Assembly: GCF_938046015.1 (NCBI RefSeq)
Contig: NZ_CALIXW010000025.1
Span: 1 to 16,410, forward strand
Source of the DNA: an uncultured Porphyromonas sp.
Lineage (GTDB): Bacteria > Bacteroidota > Bacteroidia > Bacteroidales > Porphyromonadaceae
DNA length: 16,410 bases
Direction of reading: 5' to 3'
This document shows, piece by piece, positions 1-6,559 of this stretch. Numbering within the stretch: the stretch's first letter is position 1; each line of letters begins with the position of its first letter. The position numbers and the translations under genes are program-made. Below the pieces are notes generated by a model, which saw only the letters and a program-made list of their open reading frames with translations, was not told where the DNA came from and did not search any database.

Positions 1-62
1 TGACTGATAGCCCACACGCTCGTGAGGGACGTCCCTCAGTGCTCCCACTGATATCCCTCAAG
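1..62. repeat. Partial array of 22-bp tandem repeats (about 2.5 units), cut by window edge
   Basis: Two complete 22-base units (13-34 and 35-56) are preceded by a partial unit (1-12) and followed by the first bases of another (57-62). They share the pattern of the larger array at 6775-6890: unit 13-34 matches the unit at 6819-6840 at about 18 of 22 positions, and unit 35-56 ends in the same GATATCC. The array then runs into GGGCCCT, similar to the GGCCCT that ends the other array. Units abut directly without spacers. It lies outside any gene, about 150 bases beyond the terminator of the dehydrogenase operon. It may extend left of the window. Confidence 0.7.
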
Positions 63-200
63 GGCCCTATTCCTATGCTCGTGAACTGCTGGGCTGACTT
101 CGTCCCTTAGCTCAGAGCAAATCATGAGCAGCGGAGTAAGGCTTGTGTCCTAGCTCTGGCATCTGAGGCTAGCCGAAGGCGCCCACAAAGGAAGCGAGCA

Positions 201-243
201 TAAAAGCAGCCGCCCGACCTACTGCTGGAGTAGATCGGGCGGC
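201..243 (-). terminator. Intrinsic terminator of the dehydrogenase operon
   Basis: A hairpin with a 9-bp outer stem (209-217 with 235-243), one mismatch and a 5-bp inner stem (219-223 with 229-233) closes on a 5-base loop. On the minus strand it is followed by TGCTTTTA. It starts about 25 bases after the stop codon of the E3 gene, the last gene of the operon. Confidence 0.85.
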
Positions 244-268
244 CGTCGTAAGGGGGGTTAGACGAAGC

Positions 269-1990
269 CTACTTCTTCTTAGCAGGCAGGTGAATAGCCA
301 GACCAAGAGCGTCAGCAATCGCTTCGTAGAGGGCTTCCGAATAGGTGGGGTGCCCGTAGATCGTAGCGATGACCTCCTCTGCGGTAGCCTCCATCTCCAT
401 GATGAGCGAAGCCTGGCTGATCATCTCGGCAGCCATAGCGCCGATGATGTGGATCCCGAGGATCTCGCCATACTTGTTGTCGAGGATGACCTTGACGAAG
501 CCTTCGGTCTCACCAGAGGCAAGGGCACGGCCGTTGGCCACGAAGGGGAACTTACCGACACGGATATCACCGTAGTGCTCGCGAGCCTGCTCCTCGGTCA
601 GACCGACGGTAGCTACCTCGGGACGCGTATAGACGACGGAGGGAGCAGAGAGCATCTTCAGCTCGCGCTCGTTGCCGTGCAGGGCGTTCTCAGCAGCGAC
701 TTCACCCATGCGGAAGGCCGTGTGGGCAAGCATCTTCAGACCGTTGACGTCACCAGGGGCATAGATACCCTTGACGCTCGTCTCCATGTACTTATCGACC
801 TTGATGCGACCACGCTCGATCTCGAACTCGATCTCGCCGACACCCTCGAGGTCGGGTACACGGCCGATGGAGAGCAGCGCCTTGTCGCCCTCGATCGCAC
901 GGCCATCCTTGAGGATAGCAGCGAGCTTGCCGGAGCGGTCCTCGATCTTGTCGATGGCGGCACCCGTGATGATCGTCACGCCGCGCTTCTCGAGTTCGCC
1001 ACGCAGCGTCTGCGATACTTCCTTGTCCAGAGCAGGGATGATGTAGTCTGCCATCTCGATGATGGTGACCTTCGTCCCAAGTGAAACCAGAGCCTCAGCC
1101 ATCTCGACACCGATGACACCGCCACCGATGACGACCAGGCTATCAGGACGCTCCTCGAGGCTGAGGATATCATCGCTGGTCAGTACCGCAGGGTGATCGA
1201 TACCAGGGATATTGATGCGGCCGACCTTGGAGCCACCAGCGAGGATGATCTTATCGGCCTTGATGATGTCCTTACCGTCGACGACGACGTCCTTGTCGCG
1301 ATTGATCTTACCGACACCGCGGAAGACCTCTACGCCATTGCTCTTGAGCAGCGAGTAGACCCCACCGGTGAGCTTCTTGACGACGCCATCCTTGTACTTG
1401 ACGAGCTTCTTCATATCGACAGAGAAGCTCATGTCTGCGAAGTTGATCCCGCGAGCAGCTGCCTGAGCTACCCCGTCGAGGATCTCAGCGTTGCGCAGGA
1501 AGGTCTTAGTAGGGATACAGCCCTTATTGAGGCAGGTACCACCGAACTCTGCCTTCTCTACGATAGCGACCTTAGCACCGAGCTGAGCAGCACGGATAGC
1601 AGCTACATAGCCAGCAGGGCCACCACCGATGACGCAGAGGTGATAGGAGCCGTCGAGGTGGATGAGGGGCTGGGGAGCACCTTCGTGTGCGGGGCCTTCC
1701 TTCTTCTCAGGGATGATCTCATCCTTGGAGGGGACGGTGTCGAGGCTCTCGCCTGCCTCACCGATATAGCCGATGACCTCAGCGATGGGCACGGTCTCGC
1801 CTGCCTGGTGGGTGATCTTGAGCAGGACGCCGGAGGCCTCTGCCTCGAGCTCCATGCTCGTCTTATCGGTCATGATCTCTAGGAGGACTTCACCAGCCTG
1901 CACGGGGTCACCCTCGTTCTTGCGCCAGCTTACGATCTCACCTTCTGTCATGTCTAGGCCCGTTTTGGGCATGATGATCTCTGTTGCCAT
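269..1990 (-). CDS. lpdA: Dihydrolipoyl dehydrogenase (E3) with N-terminal lipoyl domain
   Basis: This FAD enzyme reoxidises dihydrolipoyl groups with NAD+ as the E3 component of a 2-oxo acid dehydrogenase complex. Of 573 residues, about 1-78 form a complete lipoyl domain that looks like those normally found on E2, with the attachment lysine K43 in TDKTSM. A charged linker (about 79-114) follows, then the E3 body: FAD-binding VIGGGPAG (about 120-127), redox pair C153/C158 in GGTCLNKGCIPTK, NAD-binding VIGGGVIG, and the catalytic dyad H547/E552 in GHPTYSEAL. An ordinary E3 is about 460-480 residues, so the extra length is the lipoyl domain and linker. The ATG at 1988-1990 begins exactly at the conserved lipoyl start MATEIIMPK. 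It is the last gene of the E1-E1-E2-E3 operon, 40 bases after E2. Lipoyl-E3 fusions are known elsewhere, but usually E2 also carries a lipoyl domain; here it does not. Confidence 0.96.
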   Translation of the reverse strand: MATEIIMPKTGLDMTEGEIVSWRKNEGDPVQAGEVLLEIMTDKTSMELEAEASGVLLKITHQAGETVPIAEVIGYIGEAGESLDTVPSKDEIIPEKKEGPAHEGAPQPLIHLDGSYHLCVIGGGPAGYVAAIRAAQLGAKVAIVEKAEFGGTCLNKGCIPTKTFLRNAEILDGVAQAAARGINFADMSFSVDMKKLVKYKDGVVKKLTGGVYSLLKSNGVEVFRGVGKINRDKDVVVDGKDIIKADKIILAGGSKVGRINIPGIDHPAVLTSDDILSLEERPDSLVVIGGGVIGVEMAEALVSLGTKVTIIEMADYIIPALDKEVSQTLRGELEKRGVTIITGAAIDKIEDRSGKLAAILKDGRAIEGDKALLSIGRVPDLEGVGEIEFEIERGRIKVDKYMETSVKGIYAPGDVNGLKMLAHTAFRMGEVAAENALHGNERELKMLSAPSVVYTRPEVATVGLTEEQAREHYGDIRVGKFPFVANGRALASGETEGFVKVILDNKYGEILGIHIIGAMAAEMISQASLIMEMEATAEEVIATIYGHPTYSEALYEAIADALGLAIHLPAKKK

Positions 1991-2030
1991 ATCTATTTAG
2001 GATCTTCTTTTGTGGTTCGTATGAGAGGGA

Positions 2031-3134
2031 TTAAACGAGGAGAGGCAGTGGTGACTCCAGGGTAGCCTTGAGCTCCTGCATGAACTTAGCCGCAGCCAGC
2101 CCATTGATGACGCGGTGGTCGGAGGTGAGGCTCATCTTCATGATCGGACGGACGACGACCTCGCCGTTGCGTACGACAGGCATTTCCTTCGTGCCTGCGA
2201 TGGAGAGGATGGCCGAGTTAGGCTGGTTGATGATCGAGGTGAAGGACTCGACGCCGTACATCCCGAGGTTGGAGATGGTGAAGGTGCTGCCTTCCTGATC
2301 GGCGGGCGTCAGCTTCTTGCCCACGGCGCGCTCGGTGATGTCCTTGAGGCGGAGCATCAGCTCGACGAGGCTCAGCTTCTCAGCGCCATGTACTACGGGC
2401 ACCAGCAGCCCTTCGTCCATACCGACAGCCATAGCGAGGTTGACGTAGTGGTGCAGCTCGATCTGAGAGCCGTCGGGCGAGAGCGAAGCGTTGATATAGG
2501 GATGATTCATCAGCGTGCGTACCACGGCGATGGAGATAATGTCCGTGACGGTGAGCTTCTTCCCCGTCTTCTCCTTGATGGGCTCGAGGAGCTGCTTACG
2601 GAGCTTGGTAGCCTCGTACATGTCGACCTCGTAGTTCAGTACGAAGGTCGGTGCGGAGAAGTAGCTGTCGCTCATGCGCTTGGCGATGACGCGACGCATC
2701 ATATTCATCGGTACGATCTCGACACCACCTTCGGGGGCTGCGGGCGCCGCAGCTGCAGGAGCAGCGGGAGCCTCGGCCTTGGGCGCAGCAGCCGCGGGAG
2801 CAGCCTTAGCAGCGGAGGGAGTAGCCGTGAAGGGATCGATGATCTGCTCAAGGTTGGTCGTATAGCGATCACCCAGTGCCGCAGCTACGTCCGCACGGCG
2901 GATCTTGCCACGGAAGCCCGTCCCCTTGATGGAGGAAGTATCTAGGCCAAAGACATCTGCGATCTTCTTTGCTAGGGGCGTGATCCCCCCACCCTGCTCG
3001 TAGCTGAAGTCAGCTACATCCTCAGCGTGGATGCGTCCCTTGAAGCCAGAGCCGACGATCTCGCTCAGCTCGACCCCCATACGGTGTGCCAGTGAGCGAG
3101 CCGCAGGTGTGGCTCTTAGTTTATCATTTCCCAT
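2031..3134 (-). CDS. 2-oxo acid dehydrogenase E2 acyltransferase, lipoyl-less, with two subunit-binding domains
   Basis: E2 transfers the acyl group from lipoate to CoA and forms the core of the complex. With the start chosen here it has 367 residues: a first peripheral-subunit-binding domain (about 7-41, ATPAARSLA...GSGFKGRI...DV), a second (about 51-83, ITPLAKKIA...GTGFRGKI...DV), an Ala/Pro-rich flexible linker (about 102-136), and the catalytic domain with SDHRVINGL (H340). No lipoyl domain is present: the frame can reach at most 3170, and the E1 beta stop is at 3212, so only a few residues could be added. Possible starts are 3170, 3149 and 3134. The first lies inside a strong hairpin (3154-3190); 3149 would add MNNLY; 3134 leaves an AT-rich leader. 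The usual DHRxxDG motif reads DHRVING, so the second catalytic-motif residue is Asn344. It sits between E1 beta and E3; the substrate is pyruvate or acetoin. Confidence 0.93.
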   Translation of the reverse strand: MGNDKLRATPAARSLAHRMGVELSEIVGSGFKGRIHAEDVADFSYEQGGGITPLAKKIADVFGLDTSSIKGTGFRGKIRRADVAAALGDRYTTNLEQIIDPFTATPSAAKAAPAAAAPKAEAPAAPAAAAPAAPEGGVEIVPMNMMRRVIAKRMSDSYFSAPTFVLNYEVDMYEATKLRKQLLEPIKEKTGKKLTVTDIISIAVVRTLMNHPYINASLSPDGSQIELHHYVNLAMAVGMDEGLLVPVVHGAEKLSLVELMLRLKDITERAVGKKLTPADQEGSTFTISNLGMYGVESFTSIINQPNSAILSIAGTKEMPVVRNGEVVVRPIMKMSLTSDHRVINGLAAAKFMQELKATLESPLPLLV

Positions 3135-3153
3135 ATATAGATTATTCATTAAG

Positions 3154-3190
3154 GTGCATAGCCCTCGCACAGTGTGGGAGGGCTATACAC
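3154..3190 (-). promoter_or_regulatory. Strong hairpin between E1 beta and E2 genes
   Basis: On the minus strand GTGTATAGCCCTC (3190-3178) pairs with GAGGGCTATGCAC (3166-3154): 13 bp with one G-U pair, continued by an inner CAC/GTG stem. No U-tract follows, so it does not look like an intrinsic terminator. It ends 4 bases before the ATG at 3147-3149 and 19 bases before the ATG at 3132-3134. It could mark an mRNA processing or stability site, or tune E2 translation. The role is inferred; the fold is plain from the sequence. Confidence 0.6.
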
Positions 3191-3211
3191 GATATCTGCA
3201 TGATTGGCGAA

Positions 3212-4216
3212 CTAGCGCTTGGTGTAGAGGCGCTCGATGTACTCGAGAATGCGGTTGGCATCGGGGAGCATAGCGACCTCCAGCGAGTGGTTGTAAGGCG
3301 TGGGGATATCCTCGGCAGCAAGGCGAAGGATGCGGTTGTCGAGGTAGTCGAAGGCATCGCTCTCGGTGATCACGGCTGCGATCTCACCGAGGAAGCCGCC
3401 CGTCTTGTGCGCATCATTGACCAGTAGCACGCGGCCCGTCTTCTTCACGGAGTTGATGATCGCCTCCTTGTCCAGAGGCATGAGCGTCATCAGGTCGACG
3501 ACCTCTACCTCGATGCCCTTCTCCAGGGCCATATCGGCAGCCTTGAGGACACGCTCCAGCATACGGCCGTAGGTGACGACGGTCACGTCCTTACCGGTAC
3601 GCTTGAGGTCGGCCTTGCCGATGGGCAGTACGAAGTCAGGATCGGTAGGTACCTCGCCCTTCATGTTGTACTGAGCCTTGTACTCGAGGAAGATCACAGG
3701 GTTGTTGTCACGGATGGCAGCCTTGAGGATACCCTTGACATCAGCAGGGGTACCAGGGGCTACGACCTTGAGGCCAGGGATGTGGCAGAACCACGCCTCC
3801 AGGCTCTGCGAGTGCTGAGCAGCGGAGCCGAGGCCCGAGCCAGCAGCACAGCGGAAGACTACGGGTACCGAGCCCTTACCACCGTACATATAGCGCGTTT
3901 TGGCAGCCTGGTTGACGATGTTGTCCATCATATAGACAATGAAGTCCATGAAGGTCACATCCACGATGGGGCGCATCCCCGTCAGAGCTGCACCTACGGC
4001 AGCACCCGAGATGGCATTCTCCGAGATGGGGGTATCACGGACGCGCTCGCTACCGAACTCCTCCAGCATCCCTACAGAGGTACCGAAGTCACCACCATAG
4101 ACACCGACGTCCTCACCGATGAGGAAGACGTTCTCGTCACGGCGCATCTCTTCGCTCATAGCCTCGATGATGGCGTCACGCACGGACATCACCTTTGTTT
4201 CTTGTCCTTCTATCAT
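3212..4216 (-). CDS. 2-oxo acid (pyruvate/acetoin) dehydrogenase E1 component, beta subunit
   Basis: Beta half of the thiamine-diphosphate-dependent E1 heterotetramer, which decarboxylates the substrate and passes the acyl group to lipoate. The 334-residue product has the full beta-subunit pattern: MSVRDAIIEAMSEEM at the N-terminus, FLIGEDVGVYGGDFG, RVRDTPISENAISGAAVGAA, then AAQHSQSLEAW and HIPGLKVVAPGTPADVKG in the middle, and a transketolase C-terminal domain. Length is normal for the family. The wording of these motifs (VYGGDFG, PISE, QHSQSLEAWF) recalls both pyruvate dehydrogenase beta and the acetoin dehydrogenase subunit AcoB, so pdhB and acoB are both possible names. The ATG at 4214-4216 is used; a second Met at residue 10 begins the conserved part and is an alternative. 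It follows E1 alpha by 43 bases and precedes E2. Confidence 0.95.
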   Translation of the reverse strand: MIEGQETKVMSVRDAIIEAMSEEMRRDENVFLIGEDVGVYGGDFGTSVGMLEEFGSERVRDTPISENAISGAAVGAALTGMRPIVDVTFMDFIVYMMDNIVNQAAKTRYMYGGKGSVPVVFRCAAGSGLGSAAQHSQSLEAWFCHIPGLKVVAPGTPADVKGILKAAIRDNNPVIFLEYKAQYNMKGEVPTDPDFVLPIGKADLKRTGKDVTVVTYGRMLERVLKAADMALEKGIEVEVVDLMTLMPLDKEAIINSVKKTGRVLLVNDAHKTGGFLGEIAAVITESDAFDYLDNRILRLAAEDIPTPYNHSLEVAMLPDANRILEYIERLYTKR

Positions 4217-4259
4217 AATAGTCTACTTGTTTGCTTGGGGTTAATGGAAGGCCCGAATA

Positions 4260-5228
4260 CTATTCGGTGAAGATATCCTCGAAGGCAGACTCGGGAGCGG
4301 GCTCTGGTCCCTTACGGCCGAACTCGACTGCCACGTCAACAGCTGCGTGGCTAGCAGCCTCGAGGGTATCGAGTTCCTCGGTCGTGGCGAGCTTCTTGTC
4401 GACGAGATAGTTGCGGAACTTGAGGATAGGATCCTTCTTCTTCCACTCGTCTACCTCTTCCTTGGTGCGGTACTTACCGGGGTCGGAGGTCGAGTGGCCA
4501 TACCAGCGGTAGGAGATAGCCTCGACGAGCACGGGACCCTTGCCTGCACGTACGTCCTTGATCACCTTGTCCATGGTCTCACGTACAGCCATCACATCGT
4601 TACCATCCTCGATGAAGACCCCGGGGACGCCGTAGGCAGCTGCACGCTCATAGACGTGCTTGGTGCGCATCACGGAGCTGATGGGCGTAGAGATACCGTA
4701 GCCGTTATTGATACAGTAGAAGATCACAGGAAGATCCCAGATCGCTGCCATATTGAGGGTCTCGTGGAAGGAGCCTTCGTTGGTAGCCCCATCACCAAAG
4801 CAGCAGACGACGATCTTGCCCGTCTTCTTCATCTTCTGCGTGAGGGCTGCACCGATAGCGATACCCATACCACCACCGACGATACCATTGGCACCGAGGT
4901 TACCAGCGTCTACGTCTGCGATGTGCATCGAGCCGCCCTTACCCTTACAGACACCATTGGCCTTACCCATGATCTCCGCCATCATGCCATTGAGGTCGAT
5001 CCCCATAGCGATACTCTGACCGTGACCACGGTGGTTGGAGGTGATGAGGTCACCCTTCTCGAGCCCGCAGATAGCACCGACGTTAGCGGCCTCCTCCCCT
5101 ACGGAGAAGTGGGTCATCCCAGGGACTTCGCCTCGGCGCACCAGCTGGTTCACCTTGTTGTCGAAGTTGCGGATATCCTCCATCTTGCGGTACATCTCCA
5201 GCAGATCTTCTTTCTTAAGCTTTGCCAT
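4260..5228 (-). CDS. 2-oxo acid (pyruvate/acetoin) dehydrogenase E1 component, alpha subunit
   Basis: Alpha half of the thiamine-diphosphate-dependent E1, first gene of the four-gene complex operon. The 322 residues match the usual length of short bacterial E1 alpha chains. The cofactor motif runs from GDG (145-147, in CCFGDGATNEGSFHETLN) to NN (174-175, in FYCINNGYGIS). Other landmarks are SNHRGHGQSIAMG (about 64-76), GGSMHIAD (98-105) and YRWYGHSTSDPGKYRTKEE near the C-terminus, the loop that carries regulatory phosphorylation in the mitochondrial enzymes. The start at 5228 gives MAKLKKEDLLEMYRKM, a normal E1 alpha beginning. A Bacteroidota-type -7 element lies about 165 bases upstream. Whether the substrate is pyruvate (pdhA) or acetoin (acoA) cannot be settled from the sequence; with pta-ackA in the same window, acetyl-CoA is the likely product either way. 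Confidence 0.95.
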   Translation of the reverse strand: MAKLKKEDLLEMYRKMEDIRNFDNKVNQLVRRGEVPGMTHFSVGEEAANVGAICGLEKGDLITSNHRGHGQSIAMGIDLNGMMAEIMGKANGVCKGKGGSMHIADVDAGNLGANGIVGGGMGIAIGAALTQKMKKTGKIVVCCFGDGATNEGSFHETLNMAAIWDLPVIFYCINNGYGISTPISSVMRTKHVYERAAAYGVPGVFIEDGNDVMAVRETMDKVIKDVRAGKGPVLVEAISYRWYGHSTSDPGKYRTKEEVDEWKKKDPILKFRNYLVDKKLATTEELDTLEAASHAAVDVAVEFGRKGPEPAPESAFEDIFTE

Positions 5229-5267
5229 AACTGTATAAATGTTTGATACTCTTTATCTCTACGCTCT

Positions 5268-5295
5268 GAGCGCCCAGCCTCAGGGCTGCCCGCTC
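5268..5295 (-). promoter_or_regulatory. Hairpin in the leader of the dehydrogenase operon
   Basis: Two 5-bp stems (5268-5272 with 5291-5295; 5275-5279 with 5284-5288) are separated by a symmetric CC/CC internal loop and close on a 4-base loop. It lies about 40 bases upstream of the E1 alpha ATG within the probable 5' leader. No U-tract follows. A regulatory role is a guess. Confidence 0.3.
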
Positions 5296-5393
5296 CTTGT
5301 CTCCACAGCCTTCGCTCCTTAGTCCTCTCAGTGCGCCCTCCTATTAAAAGAATTCTTTCCTCAATAAGTACGCCTATTGCTATGTTGACTGCA

Positions 5394-5401
5394 CAAAGAT
5401 A
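5394..5401 (-). promoter_or_regulatory. Bacteroidota-type -7 element for the dehydrogenase operon
   Basis: The minus strand reads TATCTTTG, a perfect match to TAnnTTTG, in an AT-rich stretch upstream of E1 alpha. No TTG at the usual -33 spacing was found; the nearest is about 29 bases further upstream. If used, the transcript would have a leader of about 155 bases. Confidence 0.55.
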
Positions 5402-5623
5402 ACATATAAATGAGATATTGTGCGCCGAGGCAATAGATTCTATTTATATCACCGCTTGGATCGCCTTATCAGATGCCCAAAAAGTTCGCTATCCCAGGGC
5501 TATGCGAGTAGCTCGAGCGGCTTTGTCTTGAGCTGAATGTCTGCTCTTCTCAGGCTCCTCCCCTCCCAGGTAAGTCGCTGAAGTCTATGGGGCGGGTACT
5601 TCCTCTGAGCGCTGCGGGTAGCC

Positions 5624-6547
5624 TCAAGCGGCACGTTTCTCCTCGGCCTTGGCGCGGGAGATCGTCACGAGCCATACCCCGAGGAAGACGAGGGCGATGG
5701 CTCCGAGGTGCAGCCAGCCGAAGGAGGCCAGCCCGAGTACCACACTGACCACCACGGCCACGATGGGCTGTACATAGTTGTACATACTCACCACCGTCGG
5801 CCGTAGGCTCCGCTGTCCGTTGATCATGAGGAGGTAGCTGACGAAGGTGCCGAAGAAGACGACATAGCCTACCTCTAGGCCCGTCTTGAGGCTGAGGGAG
5901 CTCCAGGGTGTGGCGCTTAGCTCGCCCACGGTCAGCGGAAGCGCCATGATCGAGGCCCAGAGGAACATCCATTTATTGACCGTGAAGACAGAGTAGCGCC
6001 GTGCCAGCTTGCTGAAGAGCGCTAGGTAGAGCGCGTAGCTCACTTGCCCGCCCATACAAAGGAGGTCGCCCCAGATGTTCCCCCCAGGAGTGGCACCACT
6101 TGCCCGAGAGCTGCCGAGGACCAGGAGCAGCGCCCCCGTGCAGCCTAGGAAGACGCCTAGTCCCTTCTTGCCCGTTATGGGCTCGCCGAGGATCAGTGCC
6201 GCGAGGATCATCGCGAAGATAGGCATTGTCGTCGTGACGATCCCTGCGTTCACGGGGCTCGTGAGGCTCAGCCCGAGCGTGAAGCAACACTGATTGCACA
6301 GCAGCCCGAAGATCGCTGCGAGGATGAAGCGATAACGATCCTTCCGCTCTACGCGCTCCTTGGGGGCGAAGAGCGAAGCAATCCAAAACAGAGCAGCTCC
6401 TCCGAGTAAGCGGCAGGCTACCAAGGTGAAGCCCGTGATCCCATGCTGCATCGCATCCTTCCCAAGCGGTGCCATCAGTCCCCAGCAACAGGCAGCCCCA
6501 AGGAGACTCAGGTGCGCCAGTAAGGTCTGTCTATCGGTCTTATTCAT
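5624..6547 (-). CDS. DMT-superfamily (EamA) transporter
   Basis: Inner-membrane carrier of the drug/metabolite transporter superfamily; substrate unknown (family members move amino acids, metabolites or drugs). The 307-residue product is almost entirely hydrophobic, with about ten membrane segments arranged as two EamA repeats. The first includes WGLMAPLGKDAMQ near the N-terminus and the typical SPVNAGIVTTTMPIFAMILA with LGEPITGKKGLG. The second repeats this as SLRPTVVSMYNYVQPIVAVV. It ends in a basic tail (ISRAKAEEKRAA), as usual for a cytoplasmic C-terminus. The ATG at 6545-6547 was preferred to one six codons upstream because the promoter element TACCTTTG ends only 4 bases before it, giving a very short leader or none. 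It appears to be transcribed alone and has no functional link to the adjacent dehydrogenase operon that the sequence can show. Confidence 0.92.
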   Translation of the reverse strand: MNKTDRQTLLAHLSLLGAACCWGLMAPLGKDAMQHGITGFTLVACRLLGGAALFWIASLFAPKERVERKDRYRFILAAIFGLLCNQCCFTLGLSLTSPVNAGIVTTTMPIFAMILAALILGEPITGKKGLGVFLGCTGALLLVLGSSRASGATPGGNIWGDLLCMGGQVSYALYLALFSKLARRYSVFTVNKWMFLWASIMALPLTVGELSATPWSSLSLKTGLEVGYVVFFGTFVSYLLMINGQRSLRPTVVSMYNYVQPIVAVVVSVVLGLASFGWLHLGAIALVFLGVWLVTISRAKAEEKRAA

Positions 6548-6551
6548 GCTG

Positions 6552-6559
6552 CAAAGGTA
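6552..6559 (-). promoter_or_regulatory. Bacteroidota-type -7 element directly before the transporter gene
   Basis: The minus strand reads TACCTTTG followed by CAGC and the ATG at 6547. This matches TAnnTTTG. The closeness suggests a leaderless or nearly leaderless mRNA. No -33 TTG at the expected spacing was found. Confidence 0.6.

Larger units (their letters stand above)
5229..5623. other. Gene-free stretch between the E1 alpha gene and the transporter gene
   Basis: No convincing coding frame on either strand. The part nearest the operon (5229-5393) is the probable transcribed leader, with a hairpin at 5268-5295 and the -7 promoter element at 5394-5401. The part from 5402 to 5623 is the 3' side of the transporter gene; it has only a weak imperfect hairpin (5510-5534) without a U-tract, so no clear terminator for that gene was found. 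Confidence 0.6.

Noticed and set aside
290..2945. Long plus-strand frames (290-1084, 1193-1882, 2115-2945) opposite the E3 and E2 genes
   Set aside because: Same reasoning: they mirror well-supported genes and show no protein-like motifs. High GC and codon bias leave few antisense stops.
2031..3170. Start of the E2 gene at the ATG at 3168-3170
   Set aside because: That codon lies inside the 13-bp hairpin and would add MRGLCTL, which resembles no E2 beginning; the starts at 3149 and 3134 are better.
4347..5246. Open frame of 299 codons on the plus strand opposite the E1 alpha gene
   Set aside because: The minus-strand frame encodes a complete E1 alpha with all motifs. The antisense frame has no recognisable domain, a composition rich in D, H, L and V typical of the reverse of GC-rich codons, and no promoter or start signal.
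5510..5534. Imperfect hairpin as a terminator for the transporter gene
   Set aside because: Only 5 bp plus a mismatch and 2 bp, no U-tract behind it, and about 90 bases from the stop codon.
5550..6488. Minus-strand frames 5550-5972 and 5973-6488 overlapping the transporter
   Set aside because: They are out-of-frame readings of the EamA gene, rich in Arg and Pro, without family features.
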